From: Symbiodinium natans | Taxonomy: Eukaryota; Sar; Dinophyceae; Suessiales; Symbiodiniaceae | DNA length: 64,000 bases | Assembly (NCBI GenBank): GCA_905221605.1 | Contig: CAJNDS010000090.1 | Location: 1 to 64,000 of the forward strand | Direction of reading: 5' to 3' | In this document: piece by piece, positions 32,083-42,800 of the stretch | How the letters are laid out: each line of letters opens with the position of its first letter | How positions within the stretch are numbered: the first letter of the stretch is position 1 | The notes under the pieces: model-generated | The model's input: only the letters and a program-made list of their open reading frames with translations | Databases searched by the model: none | Told to the model about the DNA's origin: nothing | Translations under genes and position numbers: made by a program

Positions 32083-35000
32083 GAAACTGTCTGCCTGAAT
32101 GAGTTAAGAAACGGTCTTTGAGCAAAATGCCCGTTCTCAAAGTTTCCCTCAGATTTCCTTTGCAACCCCATTGGAAACCGGTAGAATTTACCAGAAGGAC
32201 CTTTAGAAGAACCCCAATCCCTACTTTGGAGTAGACCCTGGAAAAAAAACGTATAGACTTCTTGGGTCTAAGTAGCTACAGTGGGAACCCAGAACCCAAA
32301 CATGTACTCAAGTATAGTACCACCAAACCCCAAACCCTGAACCCTAAACCCTTTTTTAACCCAGGACTGCGGAGGCTCCTAAACCCTAAACCCTAAACCC
32401 TAAACCCTAAACCCTAAACCCTAAACCCTAAACCCAGTTTATGAAAAGAACCCTATAAGGGCCACTCCGCTCCTTTGTCAGCGCAGCAAGGCCGTTCGGG
32501 ATGTCGGTGAACCTGGGCTGCTCCAGGATGCAGGGGCTTGGGGTTTAGGGTTAAGGGTTTGGGGTTTAGGGTTTAGGGTTTGGGGTTTAGGGTTTGGGGT
32601 TTAGGGGAACAAGGCCGTAGGGTTCCAAGCCAAGGCTTTTGGGGTGAGGGTTCGGGGTTTCGGGGGGCCAAGACTTTGTGCTTGAGGGCTAGGAGCTATA
32701 TCAGTGTGAGGATGAGGCGAGCAAATGAGGGGGTGTAAGGCTTCGGGAACCCCACCAGAAAGATACCAAGAGAGGGGACCCTGATTTTAAAGTTCCGCCC
32801 GCGTATTCCGCACATCTGGCATACACAGATAGAGACACGAGAGGGATTGTTCTGCGATTGCTGTGGGCCTCAGACTTGAGTCTTTCTCGTCGGCCCAGTC
32901 CCGTCTGGAACATTCTTCATGCCAGCTGCCTAGCATGAAACGGACGGCAACTGAAATCTCCAAACCTTGAGATTTCCAGCCGTGCGCCCACCAGCGCCTC
33001 ACAAAACACCATTTCCGGCCACGGGGTCGCGGGGATTCAACCTACAAGCTGCTGCAAGCCTTGGAGGACCCTTCTTGAAACATGGCCTTAAAAAGGCCCA
33101 GAACCGACACAACCCCCAAACCCATCCTATGAAGCACTGTGAGGGCACAGTTGCTGACTTGCGCTTTAAGCCCTTTGAAGACTACTTATGAATAGGTTCC
33201 CTCCTGGCATGGCCCTCTGCTTGGGCACTTCTCAAGACCCAACTGTAGCCTAGGAAGGGGTGCCCTTTTTTGGTTTAAGGGTATGAGAATCAGGGAACCT
33301 ATGTCCCCCCCAAAACACGGGAATGAGGGCCTACTCCGGTCCTGGGTTTATAGGGCTTAAGGCTTCTGAGCCGACAAGTCACTTCAGGCCCAGCTTCGGG
33401 GAGAGCTCACCGGGCCAGCGGAAGTACTCCGGCACGATGTAGCCTCGCAGGTCACACCGCTCATCAGACTCCGTCTCTGCACGAAATTTCAAAAATCAAG
33501 CACTATATAGCACTTCAAAAATTTAAAATTTTCAATTTCCAATTTTTCAAGTGCTATATAGCGCTTGATTCTTCGCGGCAGCTGGTCTGAGCAGCCTCGT
33601 GCTCTTGACCATGATGCTGTGCAGTCTCTTCCAGTCTCTTTTGCTCTTCTAGGCTCCGAAGCCCTAAAACATTTGTGAAAATTTGCAGGCACAGCGGCCG
33701 AGGGTGGCGTACATGGAGATCCTGCCGTGCCTGTGAAGCAAGGCTGCACTTTGCTTCGGGCCTACGCAACTCTGCTGCACATGCGAAAAAAACATGCACC
33801 CTCCATGCCCGCCACTCGAAAGCCCAGGCGCTTCAGCTCCACTTCACGGCGGCGCTTGAAAACCTCAACGTCGCCATCCGCTGACAGGCTAAGGGGGTCC
33901 CAGAAGCCCACCTCGGGCAGGAGTTTCGTCATTCTTGCTTCAGGGGACGCGGGGGAGGGGGCGAAAGAAGGGCTCTATGAGTTTGAGGTTTGGTGTCCTT
34001 GTTTAGGGCTTCTTCAAGGTGAAAATCGCCAGCAGGGCCCCTTTGTGGGGTGGACTGGAGCTTACTAAGGAATCCTGGTAGAACAATCCGTTCAAAGGAC
34101 CCTGATTTCATTAGAGTCCCCCCAACCATTAGCCCGCGACTGGAGAGGGTAGGGGCTTCGGGCTAGTTTGGAGAGCTTTGGAGTTTAGGTTTACAGAAAG
34201 GGCTCCGTGGGTTAGGATCCATTGGGGTTGGAGGTCGAGTGAGGCTCGCAAATAGCGCCTTAAGACTAACACAGCCCGAGCCCAAAAAAGCCCCAGAGCC
34301 TTCCCCCCTCTGATCGAACCTACCCTTCAACCCTCAGCCCTCAACCCTCAACCCTCAGCCCTCAACCCTCAACCCTCAGCCCTCAGCCCTCAGCCCTCAA
34401 CCCTCAACCCTATGTCCTCAACCCTAAACCCTAAACCCTAAACCCTAAACCCTAAACCCTAAACCCTAAACCCTAAACCCTAAACCCTACCAACAACACC
34501 CCAAAAGCAGGACGAAGCCCCGAAGCCCTAAGCCTGACGGAGCGGCTGGAGGCTGCACACCGAGCTCGGACTCGAACGCTCTAAGCCTCAAGGGCTTGAG
34601 GTTTAGGGTTTAGGGTTTAGGGTTTAGGGTTTAGGGTTTAGGGTTTAGGGTTTAGGGTTTAGGGTTAGGGTTGCAAGGGGTTAGGAGGGTAGGGTTTGCC
34701 GAGCGTTCGCAGAGTTGCGCGGCCTTCAGCAAGCGGCAGGCAAGAGCCTGTCAAGCCCTCAAAGCCTCAACAATGGTGAAGGGCTACATACCTTCTGCCG
34801 CCGCTTCTCCTGCAGGCTTGATCCAAATAGGCATTTTGGGACCGCTACTTCGTACATGCGCTGGAAAGAAGCCTTGGGGGGCTTGAAGGGGCACAAATTA
34901 GATTCTAGACCCCTAAACCCTAAACTCTATCTAGCCTTCCATGCAGAGGGGTGGACGACCTGAGGTCTGTTGTTTGACCCAACAGCCCGAGACCTTGATT

Positions 35001-36637
35001 CTCCGAAACCTGCTGCTGTAGTGGTATATGAAACCCCTCGTATGGGGCGCAGATAGCCTACACAAAATGGGTTTTTCTTTTTTTATTTTTTTTTTGGGGG
35101 GGGGGGTGGTGGGGGTCTTAAGGCGATCTGCACGTGAAGCGCCACCAGGCGGCGTGACGTTGGCCTTGGCCACCACCTTCCGGCTGCTGCTAGCCTCAGC
35201 TGAGTTGCTTGGGGGGTTGCAGCCTACAACCGCCGAACCTAAACCGAGCGAACCCGGGATCGAGGTGGGAGACTTCCGGCCTGCATCGTCTTCACCCTAA
35301 ACCCTAAACCCTAAACCCTAAACCCTAAACCCTAAACCCTAAACCCTAAGCCCCTTGGGTGCGTGAGGGTCGCTGCGTAGACAGCGCCCGCGGAGGCCAC
35401 CACTGCGGAGGCTGCGGTGAAGGGCGCACTGGAGGGTGCTGACCGGGCCTCGACGCCAAGACCACCCCCTTAGGGTTTAGGGTTTAGGGTTTAGGGTTTA
35501 GGGTTTAGGGTTTAGGGTTTAGGGTTTAGGTTTTAGGGTTTAGGGTTTAGGGTTTAGGGTTTAGGGTTTAGGGTTTAGGGTTTAGGGTTTAGGGTTTAGG
35601 GTTTGAATCCGAACATCCATGGCTGGCATGCTCATCCGCTCTACCATCCAAGGGCTCGCAGGGTTCGATCTCCTTCGCCCATGTGAGGCTTAGGGTTTGG
35701 GGTTTAGGGTTTAGGGCCCTACGCAACCCTCACAAAACATAAACACCTCTGCTTCCAAAGCCTACAAGGACAGAGCCACAAATCCCCCATGAATCCCGGT
35801 AGAACCTGATACTTGGAAGGTCTCCCCAATCTACTAGCATCCTTACCAGGGATTGTAATAGGGGCACTTTCATCCCTTTTAAGGACTGTTAGTATAGGGG
35901 GGAGCATCCCGGCCCGAAACCCGGCTCCCTCTCCCTCTGGGCTTCCTGGCCTGCTGGGCCTGCGCCGAGGCGCGGAGTGCACCTTCAGGGCCATGAGACC
36001 CCCGAGGCCCACGCAGCCAGGCCTCTGTCTCCTGGTCTTCCATCTTTGTAAGGGCAACTTTCGCACAACGGCATGGATCAGCCGTGTGTTCTGCGTAATC
36101 TTTTGCCTGAGAAGAAGCAACCCGAAACCCTGAGCCCTGGGATTTCCGCCCTCTGCGCCTCGTGGCTGGCTTCCGGCACCTGCAACGAAGGCGCTTCCCG
36201 CCACTACGCCTGCCAGGCCTGAGCTTCGCGTATTAATTTGTCTGATTCAAGGGTTTAGGGTTTAGGGCTTAGGGCTTCGAGCTTAGGGCTTAGGGCTTAG
36301 CGCTTAGGGCCTAGGGCCTAGGGCTTAGGGTTTAGGGCTTAGGGTTTAGGGCTTAGGGCTCGGAGTCCGGGAAACTCGGGAGTTAGCTTCCCTAAGTATC
36401 CCGGGTAAGGAAGCCAAGGGGTCCCTACTTGCTCTGGACCCCGTCGAAAGACGCAGACACGCAGCCACCCTGACCAACAAGAACGAAGGCCCCCTAAACC
36501 CTGACCCCTAACCCCTAAACCCGAACCCCCAAACCCTAAACCCCACACCCTAAAACCCCCAAAAACCCTTGAGTACCAGAGGCTCTGAGTTCGGCACCCA
36601 CGGCCGTGCCGACAGCGCTGCACTTCCTAGAGGCCAT
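25932..36637 (-). CDS. Gene III: complete LHC polyprotein (leader-beta-gamma-delta)
   Basis: Twenty-two exons, 1902 nt, 633 codons plus TAA at 25932-25934. Start ATG at 36637-36635 in the shared MASRKC context. Introns by hand count: 16 GC-AG, 3 GA-AG, 2 GT-AG. Layout: leader (36637-34544), beta (33911-30656), intronless gamma (30479-29809), delta (29677-25932). It differs from gene II chiefly by the gamma exon and by one codon fewer in leader exon 5. Exons of the shared units are very similar to gene I, and introns flanking gamma are also alike (for example 29690-29808 against 53060-53161), pointing to recent duplication of whole gene segments. Confidence 0.88.
25974..26853. other. 0.88-kb intron nearly free of repeats
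   Basis: Last intron of gene III. Unique sequence; no heptamer array of note, no coding signal found. Confidence 0.55.
29809..30479 (-). CDS. Gene III, gamma LHC unit in a single intronless exon
   Basis: Intronless 671-nt exon, nearly identical to 53162-53832, with the same split-codon phases and the same GGAGA repeat at the junctions of its downstream intron (29678-29808). It carries [20 protein letters not shown] at both ends, so the unit is bounded by a direct repeat of about 20 codons; recombination between the repeats would precisely delete one unit. Helix motifs are [40 protein letters not shown] and [19 protein letters not shown]. Confidence 0.9.
30656..33911 (-). CDS. Gene III, beta LHC unit (exons 7-13)
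   Basis: Exons 33832-33911, 33699-33730, 33383-33443, 32473-32512, 31897-31965, 31595-31669, 30656-30723. Reads [138 protein letters not shown]. The intron after 32473 begins GA where genes I, II and IV have GC at the same site, showing that the second donor base is free to vary between orthologous introns. Confidence 0.88.
30724..31594. other. 0.87-kb intron nearly free of repeats
   Basis: Gene III intron between VADPE and ARNRK exons. Apart from a short CCCTCAA run (31451-31480) it is unique sequence without recognisable coding or RNA features. Confidence 0.55.
32215..32305. repeat. Family 6 element
   Basis: Second copy of the family at 5638-5725, in gene III intron 31966-32472. Confidence 0.55.
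33248..33346. repeat. Family 5 inverted-repeat element
   Basis: CCTAGGAAGGGGTGCCCTTT at left, GGGCCTACTCCGGTCCTGGG at right. Gene III intron 32513-33382. Confidence 0.7.
33490..33572. repeat. AT-rich inverted repeat
   Basis: ATCAAGCACTATATAGCACT at left is complemented at right with one mismatch; AT-rich loop. Gene III intron 33444-33698. Confidence 0.7.
34318..34672. repeat. CCCTCAA/CCCTCAG array, CCCTAAA array and facing TTTAGGG array around a leader exon
   Basis: 34318-34410 is a CCCTCAR variant and 34413-34488 pure CCCTAAA; 34597-34672 is TTTAGGG. Exon 34544-34586 sits between arrays of opposite orientation. Confidence 0.85.
34544..36637 (-). CDS. Gene III plastid-targeting leader (exons 1-6)
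   Basis: Exons 36598-36637, 36159-36218, 35955-35982, 35374-35428, 35151-35194, 34544-34586. Encodes [90 protein letters not shown]. Same two-hydrophobic-segment design as gene II. Exon 3 is fixed mainly by its conserved frame across three genes (ALRA-S/T-AQ) and by the aligned GC donors, so it is the least certain part. Confidence 0.75.
35295..35605. repeat. CCCTAAA and TTTAGGG arrays on either side of a 55-nt leader exon
   Basis: 35295-35350 CCCTAAA and 35470-35605 TTTAGGG flank exon 35374-35428, again in opposite orientation. Confidence 0.85.
35821..35910. repeat. Family 1 element, left end degenerate
   Basis: Right end (AAGGACTGTTAGTATAGGGG then GGAGCATCCC) is typical; the left end is weak. 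Gene III leader intron. Confidence 0.5.
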
Positions 36638-36720
36638 CCTGCTAAAGGAGAATCCGGATGGCTGTGCAGTGCGCTGCGCACAAAAAAAAAACTATATGAG
36701 CCCAAGGGCTCGCCGGCACG
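36638..36720 (-). promoter_or_regulatory. Gene III 5' flank: candidate spliced-leader acceptor
   Basis: Same conserved block as in gene II. Here the pyrimidine tract is clearest: ten T residues on the minus strand (36682-36691) followed by GTGCGCAG, with AG at 36674-36675. The predicted 5' UTR is 36 nt. Confidence 0.45.
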
Positions 36721-37288
36721 CAGCTCAGCTCGAGTCGTTCTTGAGGCAGCTACACGGTCCCTTAGTATGGGGCCCTTTGCAAGGAGACTCCCTTATCGAC
36801 CTAGTGCAACCCAAGGCCCCCATACTTCAGAACCCTTCAAAAGAAGGACCCATAACAAGGGGGCCCTAACATAGCTGCCCTGAGAGCCATCCCCTGGACA
36901 CCAACTGCGGCCCCCTCTGATTCTACAGGGGCCAAGCAAAGAGGCGTGGGCCCGCCTCTACTTTTTCACCCGGTGTTCACTGTTCGCGTGTGAGAGGTGC
37001 GTAACCAGCACGTACAGTAACCATTCCTTCGAGGGAGCTGAGTGACTCCTAAGTCAGATGATGATCGGACATGAACTGCCCACCCCGCGACCTGTAGCAA
37101 CAGGAGCAATGAGCCACAAGCAGCCAAAGTATGCCAGCAAAGGCTTCTTCTTCCGAGCACAAACCATCGCTATGAGACGTCAAGATCCAACCCGCCCTTT
37201 CAACTCCACTGCCCCAGCCACAACCCCATTGCTAAGCAGCCCCATCTTTTTCGCGACGCAGATGCGCGCAGCCGCAGTCGTTGCAGGC
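36638..37288. other. Spacer between genes II and III
   Basis: Noncoding, 651 bp. Contains the candidate acceptor block and a degenerate inverted-repeat element (about 36755-36860) whose ACTTCAGAACCCTTC half recurs at 45074-45090 in reverse orientation. No gene seen. Confidence 0.6.
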
Positions 37289-39852
37289 CTACGCGCTTGG
37301 CAGCCACATGGCAGGGCCGGTCGAGCCCACCTCCGCTTCGCGAGACCCCCCCCCAAAGCTGTAAGGCTGCTTGGGTCCCAGGCATCCCTGGCCCTATGTG
37401 GTTAGGGTTTAGGGTTTAGGGTTGAGGGTTTAGGGATGAGGGATGAGGGTTTAGGGTTTAGGGTTTAGGGCAACAAAAGGACAGGGCAGCCGGCCCGAAT
37501 CCATCAACCTCTTCAAAAGCTCTGTCTGCCGGCAATGCGGCAGTGCCGTTCTGGAAGAGCATGGCCATCAACGCGACCATCGCAAGTCGTCCGTTCGCCA
37601 GCCTGGGCGTTACATGCCCAGATGAAGTGCCAAGCCCGAACACTTAGTCACTAGGCCCAAGGCAAGAAGCCACGGCTAGCGAGCTCCGGACCTTGCCTCT
37701 TTGAATTTCGGAGCTGACAACTTGAATAGCCCGAGCCCCGAAGCCCGGAGCCCTCCACAATGTGCCACACAGATACCTTACACCAACAGATGTTCCCCCT
37801 TATACTAACAGTCCTTGATGGGGATTATAGTACCCCCCCCTCTTTTGCAAGCCCTACTAAGGACTCTTACTATAAGGGGGAACATCCCAAGGTACTGAGG
37901 ACTCTACTATTTGCTTAAGAACCCAAAAAGTTTAAAATATTATTCCTTATAAGGGCAATACAGGGATTATCATTTTATGATTTGGGGGGGGGTCTTGAGC
38001 CGCATCTTGGGGCTTTTGGGGGTTTTAGGGTTTAGGGTTTAGGGATAATCTGCCAAAGTGCTCTGCAGACAGCTTGGTCTTCTTGACCTCAGAGTCGGTG
38101 AAGTTGATGGGATCGACGTTCACGATGAAGTTCTTGCCTGGGCTTCACTGCCCGCCCTGCGTCCTGCACCCTTCGAGCTCGAAAGCCCGAGTCAACCCAA
38201 AAACCTTAACAGGATTCAACAGGGTACATCGTACTTAACCCAGAAGAATCCTGGGATTCTGGTCTTTGTGGCGCCTCAGAAGCTATTCGGGGGGATGTGC
38301 ATGAGCCCAGCGTCCAACGCCGAGGAAGCCGTAGCCTTCGTAGTCGCCAGGGGCACGCTTGGAATCCTGTGCCAAATTCTGTCTAAAGGATCCACTTATG
38401 CGCTGGGCAGAGGCTTGAATAATCATAGGGCTGAGGTTGTTACTGATTGCTTAAGAGCCCCCCCAAAATAAAAACACATTCTTCCTTATGAGGGTACTAT
38501 GGGGATTGTCATCTTTTTATTCTTTTGGGGTTCTTAAGCAAATAGGAGGTTGTCGGATGTAGGCTTCGCAGGGCAAGAGGTATCTCTTCAGGCCTGGCGC
38601 CAGAAGTAGCCCTCATAGTGGCCGATGAAGAGCACGATCTGCAGCCAGCCCTCCAAGGGCACCTGTCCCAAGGACTAGGGGTTTAGGGTTTAGGGTTTAG
38701 GTGAAAGTTTAGGTTTTAGGGTTTAGGGTCTAGGGTTTAGGGTTTAGGGTCGTCAAGAGTTTGATTGAGAGCCTGGACTTGTGCGGCTCTGGTCGTGTTG
38801 TGATGAGCCACCTGGGCCGCACCTGTTGGCCATAAACTGCCGTGGCTTGTGCTAGGGCCTGTCGTTCTCTGTCCACGTGAGAGCACAGGTGGATGAGCAA
38901 GAATTCGCCAGCCCTCGGCACCTGAAACCGCAGCAGAAAGTCTGAGAACCCTGAGCGGCCTGCCTTGGAGATCGCTGCAATGCCGTGCGGCATGTCGCTG
39001 AACTTCAGGCCCTTCTCAGGGGACCTTTGAAACCCAGACTGGCCCGAGGTGCACGGCTCAAGTTCCATATGCCATTGTTTGCGCACCGCAAATCTGGTGT
39101 GACCACTGTGGCTTAAGGGGTCTACTGCGGGAACCTTATGAACCCCAACCATTGTGTAACGCTGCTAAAGCAGGTCGAGGTCCATTTGAGACCAACTAGC
39201 AGGTTTAGAAGCTGTGAAGGGCCCTGAAGGGCAAGACGAGCCAGGAAACAAGGCCCAGGCTTTTCGGGTGGTGGCAGACGCTACTGGACATTGGGCGGGT
39301 GCGAATTGAGCTCTTGCCGTTTGAGTTCAAAGGCGACGTCATGCGCGACTCTTGGCTGGGCGGGTAGCGGCACAAACACAGAAGAGCCCCCCCCCCCCCC
39401 CAAGGCTGAGAAATTTCCCCTTGTAAGATTCTCGGTGTAACCCTGAACCCTAAACCCTGGGAAGGGTTTCGGGTTCGAGCCTCCGAGCCGTGAACCTTGC
39501 GGCCAAGTAGAAAGTAGCCAGGCCATCTGAAGTACTCTGGGATGATGTAGCCAGTGCAAGCCAGCATGCCTCCGGACGTGTATTCTTAACTTGAGTCGAA
39601 CACTGACTTCTTTAAGCTTCGATCACAGATGACCTTCCTTGACTGTCATCCTTGCGGGGTACTGCCCAAAGCTAATGTATCATCCATGTGAACTTGTCAA
39701 TGGCAACATCTCTGTCTAAACATCAATCCAGGGGCAGATGCGTCCATGCTTCAGCTCGACGGCCCTTCGTCGCTTGAAGGTGTCCACGTCACCGTCGGCG
39801 GAAAGGCCGAGGGGATCCCAGAAGCCCACAGGCGCCTGCACGCCCAGCTCTC
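37289..39852 (-). CDS. Gene II, delta (C-terminal) LHC unit (exons 15-22)
   Basis: Exons 39736-39852, 39512-39569, 38964-39024, 38594-38662, 38315-38366, 38062-38137, 37542-37602, 37289-37330. Colinear with the delta units of genes I and III, ending MWLPSA and TAG. At the second exon the aligned end reads TAC TT followed by TC, where genes I and III have TAC CT followed by GC. Either a noncanonical donor is used, or splicing shifts here, or this copy is impaired. The rest of the frame is intact. Confidence 0.85.
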
Positions 39853-42800
39853 CTGACAGCTTCGTCTTGTATGTCGTGCGACAATTTGATGCCATGAGTT
39901 GTGCGAGTTTTGCCGTGCAAGTCTCCTTCGAACGCACGAAGAGGCGAGTCTGTGTACAGAGACCAGTCGCCCCATGCGGAGCCCGTGAGTCCGTCCTGGA
40001 AAAGCCTTATCAAGCCATGGGCAGTGGCAGCGATGGGATGCTTCGCGCTATGGCTGCTATGGCTATGGCCATTCGGATACCGCTGCTAGCGCCTGGCCCT
40101 TGCTGGAATTCCCTTGGCACACCCCATTACTGCACAACAGGCACTCGGTCACCACAACTTGGTTGTGCCAAGCTGCATGCCCATGATGGCCATCATGGCC
40201 AGGCGACCGTTCGCCAACTCTGCTGATAGCTTGCGAGTGCGCGCCTTTCAAGAGTCATTTGCTTTCGGGACATATTGCAAAGCCTCGAAGGATTAAGGAC
40301 CACGCCAACAATTCCTTACCTGAAGCCCCCAGCCGATGTTGATTTGTTTGTAGGTTACCGGTGATATGGAGAGAGAGAGAGAGAGCTTTTGCAATATAAC
40401 CTGTCTTACATGAAAAGAAGCCACCTCGACCACGCCCCTCCCGCCCTTGCAAGCTCACACTCCAAGATCGATCGACGGAGGATCTGCTTCAGCGCACACA
40501 GCGTGACAGGTTGCGACCTCGACGCCCTGCAAAGTCCAGATTTTGAACCTCTAAAGCCTCTTGAACCTCAACAGGGACGCCCTTCTCAGCGCAGTTCAGA
40601 AGAAAAACAAAACGGCAGTGCTGCATACTCCCTCCCCCTGTCAGCACCTCCCGTCAACGGCCACGCAACCCAAAAGCCCCCGAAGCGCGGTGCGGCTTCT
40701 CTCCACTGATACCCCCTGCCGAACCCTCCGGCTAGGCTTGGAGCGTGGGCCTCGGGATCCGCCACGGACTTGAGGAAGCCGAGGCCCAGGTTGCCCTTGC
40801 CGTAGTTGCCGGGCTCGTCGCCCACCTGCGAGAAGGGGTGAGGGGACCCCTTGGTAGCCCAACAACCCTCTTGCCATCAGGGCACCCTTTTTTGGTTGGC
40901 TACTAGGGGAACCCAACCCAGAACCACAAAAAGGGCTAGAGGGGCACCACTGGTGGGCAGCCCACCTCCGAGGACCCTGAGCAGACCCTGAACCCCAAAA
41001 CCTGAGGCCCCACCCGTAAGTGCTTGTGGTGCCCAGGCGCGGGCTTGTTGATGAAGAGCTCGTAGCAGCCCAGGAAGGCCACGATCTGACCCCAGCCCTG
41101 GCCGGGAACCTGCGCATCGCGGAGTCGGGTCACCGTGTCTTGTATATTGCTTAGCGTGCTGCACTGATTCCCTGGGCAAAATCTTTTTGTGTTGCTGATG
41201 TTGTCCACAAACCATCAGGTAGGTGCTTACATTTATCTGGTTGCTCGAACCCATGTTTAGATTAAACAGGGATCAAACATTCTATGCAACATGGTTCTAC
41301 AAGGTATTTGCATGACGTCTGTGACATGTTGGCGTGTGAAAATATGTAGCTAGATGGCACTATGAACAGCCAGTCAACAGAAAGAACGCTTTCGATTGCT
41401 TCTTCTTGATGTCAACAATCAGAGCATGCTTTCTTCATGACGTCGCATTTCTACCTACAACTAGCAAGCTCGAGCGCAACGTCTCGGGGGCGAATGAAGC
41501 CAAAACCTTATGCTCCGCTAAATTCCCAGTAAGGCCCTCGGCCCAGCACGTATTGGGGTTCTTCATGTGCTCCAGAAAGTTCTAGCAAGCGAAACTAGTT
41601 TAACTAGTTGTGAGAATGCGTGAAAACGGCTTGTTCTCGCTATGGATATATACCTGCTTCAAAGTTAGCATGGCGCACCTTAACAGGTAGCCCCCTTCAC
41701 CAACCTGGGGTGTGCGGCTTGATGAGAACAATTAGGGTTTAGGGTTTAGGTTTTAGGGTTTAGGGTTTAGGGTTTAGGGTTTAGGGTTTAGGGTTTAGGG
41801 AACTCACCAATTCACTGCTTTGGCGCAAGCAATCACACCTGCACCCGAAGGCATCGGCACTTTAGAGCAAAAACAGCCCCACCACACCTGTCCAACTGGA
41901 AAACGTCCTGTGGCACCAGCCGATATTTACTATCTTCATCGTATATCTGGCGTCACGGGATATATCTAAAATCAAACAGCTCGGGCGCCATGAGACGCAA
42001 CTCACTCAAAACTCTCCCAAACCCGCAAACAAGCCCCACATGCAAACCTGCGAGCACCACTAACAATTGAACTCCCACAAAGCACTGCTAAAATTAAGGC
42101 CGGGCCTGCGCACCCCAAACCCCGAACCCTTAAAAGCTCCACGCCTTTGTCAGGGCTGCGAGGCCGTTGGGGATGTCGGTGAACCTAAGTTGCTCTTCGT
42201 TAGGGGGCTTTCAGGGCCACTGAGTGTGTAGGAACGGAGCGACGTTGTTGGAGATTCGGGGTTTAGGGGGGGGGGGGGGGGGGGCTCCGAACAGAAAACC
42301 ATTGGAGGCCGCAAGACTCTGAACATGTGGATAGCTTTTCCCTGAACCTCCCATTGCTTTGAACAAACAGCCCTAAACCCTAAACCCTAAACCCTCAACT
42401 CTAAACCCTAAACCCTAAACCCAACAAAACAGAAGCAGCCTTTGGAAGAGCACATGGCCACCGAGGGCTTGCTCTAAAGTTGGGGGGGGTCGCCTTCTTT
42501 GGGTGAGTTTTTTGCATTGAGGAATCCTAATGTAGCATGGGGTTTAGGGTTTAGGGTTCAGGGTTTGGGGTTTAGGCTTAGGCTTCAGGGTTTCTAAGGC
42601 TCAGGGCTTAGGGTTCTCAAGAGTTGCGCATATTGGCTGCTGCCCTAAACCCTAAACCCTAAACCCTAAACCCTAAACCCTAAACCCTAAACCCTAAACC
42701 CTAAACCCTAAACCCTAAACCCTAAAGGAAGGCTCAATGCCTATGCAACGATGCTGCCCGAGAGACTTCAAACCTAGCTTCGGGGAGAGCTCACCGGGCC

